Assembly (NCBI GenBank): GCA_965218625.1
Contig: CBDCLG010000017.1
Coordinates: forward strand, 434,001 to 498,000
DNA from: Bin5 sp965218625
Lineage (GTDB): Bacteria; Chloroflexota; Anaerolineae; Caldilineales; Caldilineaceae
Reading direction: 5' to 3'
DNA length: 64,000 bases
A program made the translations under genes and the position numbers. The notes under the pieces were generated by a model. That model ran no database searches. It saw only the letters and a list, made by a program, of their open reading frames with translations, and had not been told where the DNA came from. Positions 7,995-15,729 of the stretch are shown here, piece after piece (the stretch's first letter is position 1; the number at the start of each line of letters is the position of its first letter).

Positions 7995-9103
7995 ACATCG
8001 ACGTCGTTGAACTTGCGAGCGAACTGGTTGCGATGCCTTCGGAAACGCCGACGAGTAACCGGGCGATCTCCGATTATCTGCGGGGTGTGCTGGAGGCGGG
8101 CGACTTCGCGGTCGAGGAGTGCGCGTACATCGACGAGTTCGATGTGGAGAAGGTGAGCCTGGTGGCGAAGAAGGGCGCGGGCGCGGGTGGATTGGGCCTT
8201 TTCAGCCATTCGGACACGGTGCCGGGGGACGCGGGCTGGGAACCGTTCGCGCCGGAGGTGGCGGATGGGCGGCTGGTGGGCCGGGGCGCGGCCGATATGA
8301 AGGGGCCGCTGGCGGCGTCGGTTGCGGCGGCGTGCCGGTTCGATGCGGGCGACCTGCAACGTCCGCTGGTTATCGGGGTTACGGCGGACGAGGAGCGGGG
8401 GCACGTCGGCGCGCACGACATTGTGGAGCGCTCGCAGACGTTGACGGGCGGCTGGCCGCAGTACTGCATCGTGTGTGAGCCGTCGGAGCTGCAGCCTGTC
8501 TACGCGCACAAGGGCGGCGCGGGCATCACGGTGACGGCGCACGGCGTCGCGGCGCACTCGAGTACCGACAGGGGCACGTCGGCCAACTTCCGGATCGCGC
8601 CGTTCCTGGCGGAGATGGCCGAGCTGGCGCCCGTATTCAAGAGCGAAGAACGTTTCCAGAACCCGCTTTTCGACCCGCCGACAAACGGCTTCAACATGGT
8701 GCTCAGCGACGGGGGCACGGCGACCAACGTGACGGCGGCGCGCACGGTGGCGCGCCTGAGCATCCGCGCGATGCCGGACGCCTGCTTCGAGGAGGCGGTG
8801 CAGATGGTGCTGGACCGCGCCGAAGCGCACGGGCTGGAGGTGACGCACAGGAGCATCGGCCCCTTTTTCGCCAGTGCCGACGGCCCGCTGGCGCAGGCGG
8901 CCTGCCGGGCAACGGGCGCGCCGCGGGCGATCACCGTGCCCTATGGCACGGAGGCCGAGTGCTACCAGGACTACATGGAGGCGCTGGTGCTGGGGCCGGG
9001 CAGCATCGCCCAGGCGCACACGGTGGGCGAGTGGATTGCGGTGGCGCAGCTGCGTGAGGCGGTGGAGGTGTATACGCGGCTGATCGGGGCGCTGTGCGGG
9101 TAG
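7991..9103 (+). CDS. M20-family zinc metallopeptidase (ArgE/DapE-like)
   Basis: A 370-residue cytosolic amidohydrolase with the two-zinc site of the M20 family. Visible ligands are His and Asp in LFSHSDTVPGD, Asp in GRGAADMKG, the catalytic Glu-Glu pair in TADEERGHVG, Glu in CEPSEL and the last His in GSIAQAHTVGEW. The dimerisation domain lies at about residues 180-290. Such enzymes deacylate amino acids or cleave dipeptides; the substrate is not evident. GAGGACAG before the ATG acts as the ribosome site. It follows the DSD1-type and MNT genes on the same strand and may share amino-acid metabolism with the former. Confidence 0.9.
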   Translation: MNIDVVELASELVAMPSETPTSNRAISDYLRGVLEAGDFAVEECAYIDEFDVEKVSLVAKKGAGAGGLGLFSHSDTVPGDAGWEPFAPEVADGRLVGRGAADMKGPLAASVAAACRFDAGDLQRPLVIGVTADEERGHVGAHDIVERSQTLTGGWPQYCIVCEPSELQPVYAHKGGAGITVTAHGVAAHSSTDRGTSANFRIAPFLAEMAELAPVFKSEERFQNPLFDPPTNGFNMVLSDGGTATNVTAARTVARLSIRAMPDACFEEAVQMVLDRAEAHGLEVTHRSIGPFFASADGPLAQAACRATGAPRAITVPYGTEAECYQDYMEALVLGPGSIAQAHTVGEWIAVAQLREAVEVYTRLIGALCG

Positions 9104-9266
9104 GGCGCGTGTGGCCGGTCGCGACCGCTCTTGCGGCCTATAGCGCCGCCAGACCCGAGGAAACGTTGCCCGCGTCCACAGCTCTCCCAAAATCCGGTAA
9201 CCCGACTCCAGTCGAATTCCGATTTTGGGTGATCTACTTCCAAGACCGGAGCAAGGAACGACAACA

Positions 9267-9572
9267 ATGAACACGCAGGTATCGTTCTCGAAGGAGGCGC
9301 TGGCCACATTTTGCCAGCAGCACGGCATCAGACGGCTGGCCGTCTATGGTTCCGCCCTTCGGGATGATTTTGGGCCCGACAGCGATATCGATCTTCTGGT
9401 CGAGTTCGAGCCAGACCGCATTCCCGGGCTGCTTGGGGTCGCCGGCATGGAGTTGTCGCTGACTGACCTCTTTGCCGGGCGAAAGGTCGACTTGCGAACA
9501 GCAGAGGATCTGAGTCCCTACTTCCGGCAGGAGGTTTTGGAGACGGCGGAAGTGCAGTATGCGAGGGCATGA
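9267..9572 (+). CDS. MntA-like nucleotidyltransferase (second MNT antitoxin)
   Basis: A 101-residue minimal nucleotidyltransferase. AVYGSALRDDFGPDSDIDLL is the GSx10DxD signature, and KVDLRT carries the likely third carboxylate. The start at 9267 has AGGAA eight bases upstream; the in-frame extension to 9225 is not needed. It is only about 28% identical by eye to the other MNT protein at 7633, so the two are not a recent duplication. Its stop codon overlaps an ATG as ATGA, as in a toxin-antitoxin pair, but the following frame is not a HEPN protein. It appears to be another orphan antitoxin. Confidence 0.83.
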   Translation: MNTQVSFSKEALATFCQQHGIRRLAVYGSALRDDFGPDSDIDLLVEFEPDRIPGLLGVAGMELSLTDLFAGRKVDLRTAEDLSPYFRQEVLETAEVQYARA

Positions 9573-9682
9573 CGAGACTCATTTGTCGCGGCCGGTACGC
9601 ACGGCGGTTTCGCGGGGCAACCGATCCCGGTGAAGTGGTCGAAGTTGGCGAAGTAGACTTAACACAACGGGAGCTTTCATAA
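9569..9682 (+). pseudogene. Probable stub of a second HEPN toxin gene
   Basis: An ATG overlaps the MNT stop (ATGA) and opens with MTR, a common start of MNT-partner HEPN proteins. The rest (LICRGRYARRFRGATDPG onward) has no HEPN features and ends after 37 codons. The call rests mainly on position and the 4-nt overlap, so it is weaker than the stub at 7923. Confidence 0.3.
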
Positions 9683-9836
9683 GCGGGTTGTTGGGATTCA
9701 GCTGGTTGGCCCGATTGGCCTGCGCCGCTTGATAGGCCTCGTTGTTCTGGTTGGCGTGGTGGTCTCGCTCCTCGTTGGAACAGTTGTTTTCCTCGTTGCT
9801 GTCCTTGTCTCCCTTCGTTTCTCCTCCTTGTACTCA
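9590..9836 (-). pseudogene. Frameshifted remnant of a small Asn-rich protein
   Basis: On the minus strand one frame reads NRANQLNPNN and the next frame continues PAYESSR. Joined, they give NQLNPNNPAYESSR, which resembles a small conserved hypothetical protein type ending in NPNNPAYxSSRG. A one-base shift near 9685 separates the halves. No convincing start codon is present, although AGGAGG occurs near 9827. The stretch between the MNT gene and the solute-binding protein gene holds nothing else I can support. Confidence 0.25.
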
Positions 9837-9876
9837 TAAAACCTGGCCGGGCGTAGGCATCTGTTGCGGCGCGTGG

Positions 9877-11220
9877 TTACGCAGTGTATTGGGCGATGAC
9901 CTGGTTCAGGTTGTCGGTCATGGTTGCGAAGGTCTCGCGCGGGTCGGCAGCCTCATTGACGACCTGATTGCGGGCTTCGCTGAACTCGGCGATCCACTCG
10001 ACCCAGCCGACCCACTCCCAGGGCGTTGAGTGGCTGAGCGAATCGATGCAGACGGCGGCGTTGTCGTCAGGACGGAAATGCGTAGCGGCGGTCAGCTGCT
10101 TGAGGCTGGGGAGGTCGCCGGCCAGCTCGTGCCAGACTGTCTGCGCTTCTTCATTGGCGCCGAAAATGACCCAGCTCCAGGCCGTCTCGGCGTGGGCGGC
10201 GGCCGACTGGCTGACGACCCAGAGCCAGTGGGAGCCGGCGGTGTAGGGTTCCTGTCCGGCAACGCGCGGGGGGAAGGGGACGATGCTGTAGTCGACGTCG
10301 GGAACGAGGTCTTCGAGAACGCGCCGGTAGACCGGGTGGCCGATCTGCATGGCGGACTTGTCGAGGACGAACTGTTCCTCGGGGCTGAGGAAGGAGAGGA
10401 AGTCGTCGTCGCCGGCCTCGGCGGAGAGCGTGCAGAACCAGTCGAAGGCCTCGAAGATGGCGGGGTAGTCCTGCCAGACCAGCTGATTGGAGGCCGGGTC
10501 GATCCAGGCTGCGCCCTCCTCTTCGCGCTGGAGGTACTGCTGGAAGAGGATGGTGAGCCAGGCGCTGGCGTAGCCTGTATTGCAGCCGATCTGTGAAATC
10601 TTGCCGTCGGTTTGCACGGCGAGGGCCTGGGCCTGGCTGAAGAGCTCGTCGAGGTCGGAGAAGGGGGCGGCGGGGTCGAGCCCGGCCTCTGCGTAGAGGA
10701 CGTTGTTGCGGAAGACGACCAGGGTCTGGACGTCGACGGGCAGGCCGTAGTAGCGGTCGTCTTTTTTGGCGCGTTGCACGGTCCAGGGCAGATAGGTCGC
10801 CTCGATCTCGGCGTTGCTGAGGAGCAGCTCGCTGACGGGGAGGATGTGGCCGCCGGCGATGTGGTTTTCGGCCAGCCCCATGGGGATGCGGTAGGTATCG
10901 GGTGGGTCGGCGGCGGCCGCGGCAGCGGTGAGATGGTCCCAGTAACCGCTCCAGGATACCGGTTGGATCTCGATCGTCAGCCCGTCGTTCTCCTCTTCGA
11001 ACCGTTCCTTGAGCGCTTCGACCGCGGCGCGGTGTCCTGTCGAGAAGGGCTGCCAGTGGGTGAGGGTCGGGCCTTCGGCGTCGGGCGGAGGGGTTTTGGA
11101 GGCCATCCGGGCCTCTTCGGGCGGCAGGGGTGGGAGGGTACAGGCGGCGAGTGCGGCGGCGGCCGGGGCGGCGGCGGCGAGTTGGAGGAGTTGACGGCGG
11201 CTCCATCTTCTGTCGATCAT
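9877..11220 (-). CDS. Extracellular solute-binding lipoprotein, family 1 (Tat-type signal)
   Basis: A 447-residue substrate-binding protein of a carbohydrate ABC importer. The N-terminus RRWSRRQLLQLAAAAP contains a twin-arginine motif followed by a lipobox ending LAAC, so it is probably exported folded and lipid-anchored. The body has the family-1 pattern (LTHWQPFSTGHRAAVEALKE near the start, YGLPVDVQTLVVFRNNVLY in the middle). AAGGAGA precedes the ATG. No permease or ATPase genes are next to it; the only permease sequence in the window is a fragment at 21205-21473. The ligand is probably an oligosaccharide, but this cannot be read from the sequence. Confidence 0.87.
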   Translation of the reverse strand: MIDRRWSRRQLLQLAAAAPAAAALAACTLPPLPPEEARMASKTPPPDAEGPTLTHWQPFSTGHRAAVEALKERFEEENDGLTIEIQPVSWSGYWDHLTAAAAAADPPDTYRIPMGLAENHIAGGHILPVSELLLSNAEIEATYLPWTVQRAKKDDRYYGLPVDVQTLVVFRNNVLYAEAGLDPAAPFSDLDELFSQAQALAVQTDGKISQIGCNTGYASAWLTILFQQYLQREEEGAAWIDPASNQLVWQDYPAIFEAFDWFCTLSAEAGDDDFLSFLSPEEQFVLDKSAMQIGHPVYRRVLEDLVPDVDYSIVPFPPRVAGQEPYTAGSHWLWVVSQSAAAHAETAWSWVIFGANEEAQTVWHELAGDLPSLKQLTAATHFRPDDNAAVCIDSLSHSTPWEWVGWVEWIAEFSEARNQVVNEAADPRETFATMTDNLNQVIAQYTA

Positions 11221-11747
11221 TTGGCGCGTCTCCTTGCGGCGGGGGGCGAAAGTTGGTCAACAACGGGGCGCATCCGTCTGGATGCGCTACCGTCTGCCGG
11301 GCTTAAGGGAGGGGGACTGCGCTCGCGCACGTGGGGCAGAAGATCAAGTATAGCCGATCCGGCGCGCCGTTGCAAGGGTTGATGGGCTGACGCAAAATAC
11401 AGGGTTGCCTTTTTTCCAGCCAGCATCTATCATGCCTTGTGGCCAGTGGATGAAATTCGGCTCCATGCCGTGTGATTGGTGGGCCGCGGTTCGCGCAATC
11501 CTATATCCCTGGCTTTTTGTTGTTCACGCCTCCATGCGAGAGAATCGGCATCAATTCGTTTCTTTCGCGTGTAATACCTTCCGTAGCCAGCCTTCCGTTT
11601 GTCGTCAATATCCAGCACCACTCGAAAAGCGTCTCCAAGATATTTCACGTATCATTCTTCTCGACCTTCGTAAAGGTTAAGGCGACGAGGAGGCGTGTTA
11701 CAGGGCATCAGCAGAGCAGTTGAGAGCAACTCGGAAAAGGATAGTTC
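11221..11747. other. Gene-free stretch at a composition boundary
   Basis: GC content drops from about 11380 onward. The only frame of interest is on the minus strand (11648-11430), beginning VKYLGDAFRVVLDIDDKRKA. It has no recognisable domain and no clear ribosome site, so I do not call it a gene. The stretch probably marks the left border of the accessory block that begins with the RAMA-like protein. Confidence 0.4.
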
Positions 11748-12296
11748 ATGTCAAAAAAACCGCCGTCTAATTTTGAGATGCTCGATATACCCGTCGGGGC
11801 TACCCTCACCTTCAAGAATCAGGAAGATACTATTTGCGAAGTTACCAAGCAAGACCCGCCGCAAGTACGTTACAAAGGAGATGTCGTCAGTGTGACCGAA
11901 GCAGCAAAGAGGGCGCGTGGGAATGATGGAGACATAAATGGAAATGTATGGTGGCAGTATGAGGGTGAATTGCTTACAAAGCGCAGGAAGCGAATGGAAG
12001 AGGAAATGAAGGTAATGGACGACCTGGTACAATTGGGGAAAGAATTCGATGCTATGGAGACGGGTCTGGAAAGTCCAGATAGCGAAGGAGAGGCTTCCGA
12101 AGGGCAAGTTCATGGTTCAGATGGAGAATACGTTCAGAAAACTTTATCCGAGCTTGAGAAATTAGTTCCTGTTCTGTATCGTCTTGAAACGGAACGTCTA
12201 TCTGTACGACAATGGGTTGTGAAATACTATTTTCGTTGTATAGATGTTTTGCCTGAAAGGTTACAACGGCAAGTCGAGATACTCCTTCGCCTTTGA
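11748..12296 (+). CDS. RAMA/DUF4357-like domain protein
   Basis: A 182-residue protein of unknown function. Residues 8-82 (FEMLDIPVGATLTF, then CEVTKQ, VRYKGDVVSVTEAAKRARG, VWWQYEGELL) match the pattern of the RAMA/DUF4357 type: a short beta-rich domain with a YxGxxxSxxxAA core followed by a W-x-Y/F-EGE motif. Such domains accompany restriction enzymes and methylases and are thought to read DNA modification. The C-terminal half is acidic, then helical. AAGGAT lies seven bases before the ATG. The gene is markedly AT-richer than its neighbours, suggesting transfer. It lies near a broken restriction-modification gene, which may be its former functional context. Confidence 0.62.
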   Translation: MSKKPPSNFEMLDIPVGATLTFKNQEDTICEVTKQDPPQVRYKGDVVSVTEAAKRARGNDGDINGNVWWQYEGELLTKRRKRMEEEMKVMDDLVQLGKEFDAMETGLESPDSEGEASEGQVHGSDGEYVQKTLSELEKLVPVLYRLETERLSVRQWVVKYYFRCIDVLPERLQRQVEILLRL

Positions 12297-12428
12297 ATTC
12301 GACATGTTTGGAAATAGCGACGGTAGGGCTTTTGGGACTCACTCTGCCGCGTACAGTCCTGTGATGCTAGTCGGTTGGCAGTCCACAGGGCGGCATTCAA
12401 AGTCCAGCGGGCGGTCGTGAGTTGAGCT

Positions 12429-12463
12429 TGGCCCCAAGATCTGGACCAGTTGCTAAGGTGTCC
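12429..12463. mobile_element. Possible IS3-type terminal inverted repeat remnant
   Basis: TGGCCCCAAGATCTGGACCA followed by GCTAAGGTGT resembles the left end of the IS3-like remnant at 19024 (TGGGCCCCAAAAACTGGACC, then GCTAATGTGT). No transposase frame is attached. It may be the solo end of a decayed element. Confidence 0.3.
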
Positions 12464-12540
12464 TCTGGCGCGAAAGCGGGTCACCTCATCCTCACTGCTG
12501 GCTAGGAAACGCTCTACGCATCTACAACAGATCTCTGCTT

Positions 12541-12781
12541 TTTCAATCCCCAACTCCGGCAACCCTTCCACTATCTTAACCGTCTCCAGGCTGACGCTGA
12601 TGACTTTGGCGATGCAGGCGGAGGATGTATTGCGGGTCGTCGGGGCGGTTGGGGTCGTTGAGGATGCCGCTGCGTTTGTCGGTCTTGACGCGGTACTGGT
12701 CGATGACCCATTCGGGGGCGGAGCGGTTGCCGAGGCGGCAGTTGAAGGCTGCGGCGGGGATGCCGTCGAGGGTGAGGAAGT
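12541..12781 (-). pseudogene. Second copy of the 3' end of the restriction-modification gene
   Basis: About 240 bases align closely with 15055-15298, the 3' end of the type IIG/ISP gene; I estimate about 90% identity. The copy encodes FLTLDGIPAAAFNCRLGNRS and NDPNRPDDPQYILR. A one-base insertion (GATGCAGG here against GATGAGG in the other copy) then shifts the frame. It starts immediately downstream of the third gene of the 12784-14746 operon and has no start codon. The operon is thus bracketed by two copies of the same gene tail. Confidence 0.85.
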
Positions 12782-12783
12782 CG

Positions 12784-13197
12784 TTACTTGCGCGCCGGAT
12801 ATACGTCGTGATGGGTGATCAGCGCCTTCAGTTCGACGGCTACGTCAAAGTCGTCGCTCGTGTATCCGCCGATCGAAGCATGGGAGGGATCGCCGGGCTG
12901 CGGGTCTGAGAACACATCCGGCGAGTTGCCGGCGGCGATAATCGCTTCCTTGGCTGCTGCAACGCCGAGAACGGCAAAACGACCATTGGGACGGAGGGAA
13001 ATCTGGATAACCTGTCGAATTTCCTGGATCGCGAGATCCCGATCCGGCCCGAAATACTCAAGCCAGTTTACCGACAGTGAAGACTCGCGCTCTCTGAGTT
13101 CAAAGGCCGCTATCTTGGGTAGACCGCCTGAGCCCATGGCGCTCGGTTTGCAGTAGCGAGCGACGTGGTCCTGGTCAGGGAGTTGCTGCCTGCTCAT
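12784..13197 (-). CDS. Conserved hypothetical protein, third gene of unnamed operon
   Basis: A 137-residue soluble protein. The opening LPDQDHVARYCKPSAM and the later LSVNWLEYFG, then IQISLRPNGRFAVLGV, match a conserved hypothetical type I have seen but cannot name. Its C-terminal part has DPSHASIGGY and an acidic stretch. The ATG overlaps the stop of the previous gene by 4 nt (ATGA), so translation is probably coupled. It is the last gene of the operon, and the duplicated restriction-modification gene tail begins directly after it. No catalytic motif is evident. It could be a small regulatory or immunity partner of the two larger proteins, but that is only a guess from operon order. Confidence 0.75.
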   Translation of the reverse strand: MSRQQLPDQDHVARYCKPSAMGSGGLPKIAAFELRERESSLSVNWLEYFGPDRDLAIQEIRQVIQISLRPNGRFAVLGVAAAKEAIIAAGNSPDVFSDPQPGDPSHASIGGYTSDDFDVAVELKALITHHDVYPARK

Positions 13198-14081
13198 GGC
13201 AGCCCTAAACGGGAAGTAAACGCTTGAATGGCCGGCATGATGCTATTCTTGGAATAGACACCGCTGGACCGCAGCCTTTCCTTGCCCCGACCGACCGGGC
13301 CGGAAACTGCGGCGTACTGAATCGATCCTGAAGGAAGAAATTTCATCGCCAGAATGCCATCTCCCTGTCCCCAATAACGCTCGTCGGGGCGAACCCATAT
13401 TACAGAGGGCGTCAGCGGCGGCGGCTCGCGTTCAGCGGGTATTCGCCATTCTGCCTCCAGGAACCCTTCGGGGCCGACGCCGACTTCGGGAAGCGGCAAG
13501 CGGTCTTCGTGCATAAAAAAGTCGGCAAAGGACCGCAATGACTCAAGCACCAGATCCGGCTCATCCGGGTCGTCAGCAATTTGTGCTCTGAGGTGGTTGA
13601 GCCTGTCAGCAATTGCAGCGAGACCGTATCCCCGCATTGCAGCCACAATCTCTTCTACACTACCGGCAACTTTGGTGAACGAATGGCATAGGGACGCCCT
13701 GATAGAGATCTGCACCGAACCAAGCGGGGAGATTTCCTGAAATGTGTAGGAAGCGTCCGATATTTCCGGCCCTCTGTTGTGCCGAAGATGGGCGGAGAGC
13801 GGAGGGTCCCATCTCCAGTTCTCTACTGGAATGGACCACGTTCCAGAGTCCGGCTCGTATTCGATCCCACCTGCCAACTGTGCGGGAACCTCCAGACCGA
13901 ACCTGCTACCCCAATGGAGGTTTTCCTGCGTATCCCGGTAGGTTGGAGTCCACTCCAAGTGGGGAACGCCGGGCCCATACGGAATCTCAACCAGAGCATG
14001 TTCTTGGGGCGGGTCTTCAGACGGCAGAGTACCCAAAACGCTCTCAAAGGATCTGTCGTCCCTTTGAACGACTATTGTCAC
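13194..14081 (-). CDS. Hypothetical protein, second gene of unnamed operon
   Basis: A 295-residue protein without signal peptide or membrane segments. I chose the GTG at 14081 because it overlaps the upstream stop as GTGA, giving VTIVVQRDDRSFESVLGTL as the N-terminus; the frame extends further upstream only inside the previous gene. The N-terminal half is beta-rich. The middle (LNHLRAQIADDPDEPDLVLE, then SLRSFADFFMHEDRLPLPEV) is helical and leads into GVGPEGFLEAEWRIP and GILAMKFLPSGSIQYAAVSG. The latter pattern recurs in hypothetical proteins from diverse bacteria. No enzyme motif is recognised. Four-base overlaps on both sides indicate an obligate three-gene unit. Confidence 0.75.
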   Translation of the reverse strand: MTIVVQRDDRSFESVLGTLPSEDPPQEHALVEIPYGPGVPHLEWTPTYRDTQENLHWGSRFGLEVPAQLAGGIEYEPDSGTWSIPVENWRWDPPLSAHLRHNRGPEISDASYTFQEISPLGSVQISIRASLCHSFTKVAGSVEEIVAAMRGYGLAAIADRLNHLRAQIADDPDEPDLVLESLRSFADFFMHEDRLPLPEVGVGPEGFLEAEWRIPAEREPPPLTPSVIWVRPDERYWGQGDGILAMKFLPSGSIQYAAVSGPVGRGKERLRSSGVYSKNSIMPAIQAFTSRLGLP

Positions 14082-14746
14082 TGGTGGTCGCTCCCAAAGA
14101 GTTGATGTAGGGCTTCTTCTATCGAGTTCTGATGGACCGCCCACTTGCCTATCGCGGCGATCAGTTCGTTTGCTTCCAGTGGGCCGGGATGATGAACGTT
14201 GCAATCGATTACAGCTGCGTCAACCGGTTCTTCACCTGCACGCGTTACTTGCGCACCTTGTATGGACATATTGACGATCGCGTCGGCGACAGATTTGTTC
14301 ACATCAAATGTAAACTGCGGTTTCATTCTGAGATCTAACAGAGAATGAGTTTGAACATCTGCGTTTAGGAACCGCTCCGTAATCCATTGCCTCGAGTCCT
14401 CGAGAGGTGTCCAGACCTGACAATTCAGTCCAAGACTACGATAAGGAACAAGACGCACTTTGTCGATGTATCTTGTAGCAAGATCATGCAGTTCGTAATA
14501 ATCCTGGAATTCTCCGTCGCAAGGCTCCACGATGCGCAACGCTCCTTGGTCCAGCATCCATTGGGGTCGCTCATTGTATTGGATCACTGACAAGTCGCGA
14601 GTGGTCATGGACTCAAGGACTTCCCAGTCCGGCGGAATGATGCCTTGTACTGTAAGAAAGTCGGGCGTGAGGATCGACGGGTTGTGATGATTGGCAGTCA
14701 CAACGACACTTACGGATGTCAAAACAAAGGAGAGTTCGTACGCCAT
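14078..14746 (-). CDS. TIGR04255-like protein, first gene of unnamed operon
   Basis: A 222-residue protein. The pattern SVVVTANHHNPSILTPDFLT, then GIIPPDWE, RIVEP, ATRYIDKVRLVPYRSLGLNC and FTFDVN resembles the sporadically distributed TIGR04255 type, whose function is unknown. The assignment is by pattern memory and moderate. It is the promoter-proximal gene of a three-gene operon with GTGA and ATGA overlaps. A well-formed promoter lies about 150 bases upstream (14898-14925), leaving a long leader. Composition is less GC-rich than in the surrounding housekeeping genes. The operon lies just beyond the 3' end of a restriction-modification gene, a typical place for defence or toxin-antitoxin cargo. 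Confidence 0.72.
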   Translation of the reverse strand: MAYELSFVLTSVSVVVTANHHNPSILTPDFLTVQGIIPPDWEVLESMTTRDLSVIQYNERPQWMLDQGALRIVEPCDGEFQDYYELHDLATRYIDKVRLVPYRSLGLNCQVWTPLEDSRQWITERFLNADVQTHSLLDLRMKPQFTFDVNKSVADAIVNMSIQGAQVTRAGEEPVDAAVIDCNVHHPGPLEANELIAAIGKWAVHQNSIEEALHQLFGSDHQ

Positions 14747-14897
14747 AGGGTTTCCCGGATGGAATCCAAGGTGGAAATCAGGCCGATCCCACAGATGTGG
14801 AATGGCGCCAAGGGAAATCGTATTACGACGAGCGGGGGACAGTCAATGAATGAAGGCACGAGGCCAACACTGATTCTTAAGAGTCTCTGTCATTTTG

Positions 14898-14925
14898 AGT
14901 ATAGAGAGAGATGTACAGTTGTCAA
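14898..14925 (-). promoter_or_regulatory. Sigma-70-type promoter for the three-gene operon
   Basis: On the minus strand a consensus TTGACA (14925-14920) is followed after 16 bases by TATACT (14903-14898). Transcription would start near 14891, about 145 bases before the first ATG at 14746. This is one of the best promoter matches in the window. The long leader shows no obvious hairpin or short frame that I can support. Confidence 0.6.
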
Positions 14926-15039
14926 CCCGCGCCGATAGCAACAGTGAACCGGGCTTTGCCTGTCAGATTATACATTCATGTAGTTCAAAGAGAGAGTATT
15001 GAACACTCCAGTTTGGATTTTCCGCAGGCGCATGACGCC

Positions 15040-15729
15040 TTACTGACATTCCTCTTTGATCCCTAACTGTGGCAACCCTTCCACGATCTTCACCGTCTCC
15101 AGGCTGACGCTGATTACTTTGGCGATGAGGCGGAGGATGTACTGGGGGTCGTCGGGGCGGTTGGGGTCGTTGGTGATGCCGCTGCGTTTGTCGGTTTTGA
15201 CGCGGTACTGGTCGATGACCCATTCGAGGGCGGAGCGGTTGCCGAGGCGGTAGTTGAAGGCTTCGGGGGGGATGCCGTCGAGGGTGAGGAAGCGGTTGTA
15301 GGTGAGCTGGGTCCTGTCTTTGGAGAGGCGCATTTTTTCGACGCGCCAGTCGAGGGGGGCGTCGGGGGTCTCGATCTGGGCGAGGGGGTATTGGGGCTGG
15401 TCTTCGTAGTGCACGTGGATGTGGGCGAGGCGGGCGCCGGCTGCGGCGAAGGCGCGGAAGTCGGGGGCGAAGGGGATGCGGGGCAGCTCGCGCTTGAGGT
15501 TGGCCTGGTAGCGTTCGCGGTAGACGGGGTGGTGGAGGAGGCCGTAAACGTAGTGGAAGATGTCCCACTTGGTGATGGTGTCGTCGCGGTAGTGGGCGCG
15601 GAAGCGGTCGAGGGCCCAGTCGGTGATGTTTTCGCGGCGGTTGCTGCCGTCCTCGTCGTAGGTGTAGAAGGGGAAGCATTGAAAGGCGTCTTTCGCTGCC
15701 ACAGCGTGTAAGTCGGGAATCAAATCCCG
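15040..15729 (-). pseudogene. C-terminal segment of the type IIG/ISP restriction-modification enzyme, cut off by TGA
   Basis: The frame continues directly, without a shift, from the 801-codon upstream part after a TGA at 15732-15730. It encodes the conserved C-terminal region: LIPDLHAVAA, FQCFPFYTYDEDGSNRRENI, TKWDIFHYVYGLLHHP, YRERYQANLKRELPRIPFAP and LGNRSALEWVIDQYRVKTDK. In the family this region belongs to the target-recognition part and is needed for a full-length protein of about 1030 residues. A TTG at 15723 could in principle restart translation, but no ribosome site is evident. The last 240 bases are duplicated at 12541-12781. Confidence 0.8.

Noticed and set aside
7655..9328. A 557-codon Arg-rich minus-strand frame over the M20 gene.
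   Set aside because: Its Arg/His/Pro-rich composition is typical of an antisense shadow, and the opposite strand carries complete M20 metal motifs.
11430..11648. Minus-strand frame VKYLGDAFRVVLDIDDKRKA as a gene.
   Set aside because: It has reasonable composition, but no recognisable domain, no ribosome site and an open upstream boundary. It may be a remnant, but I cannot support a call.
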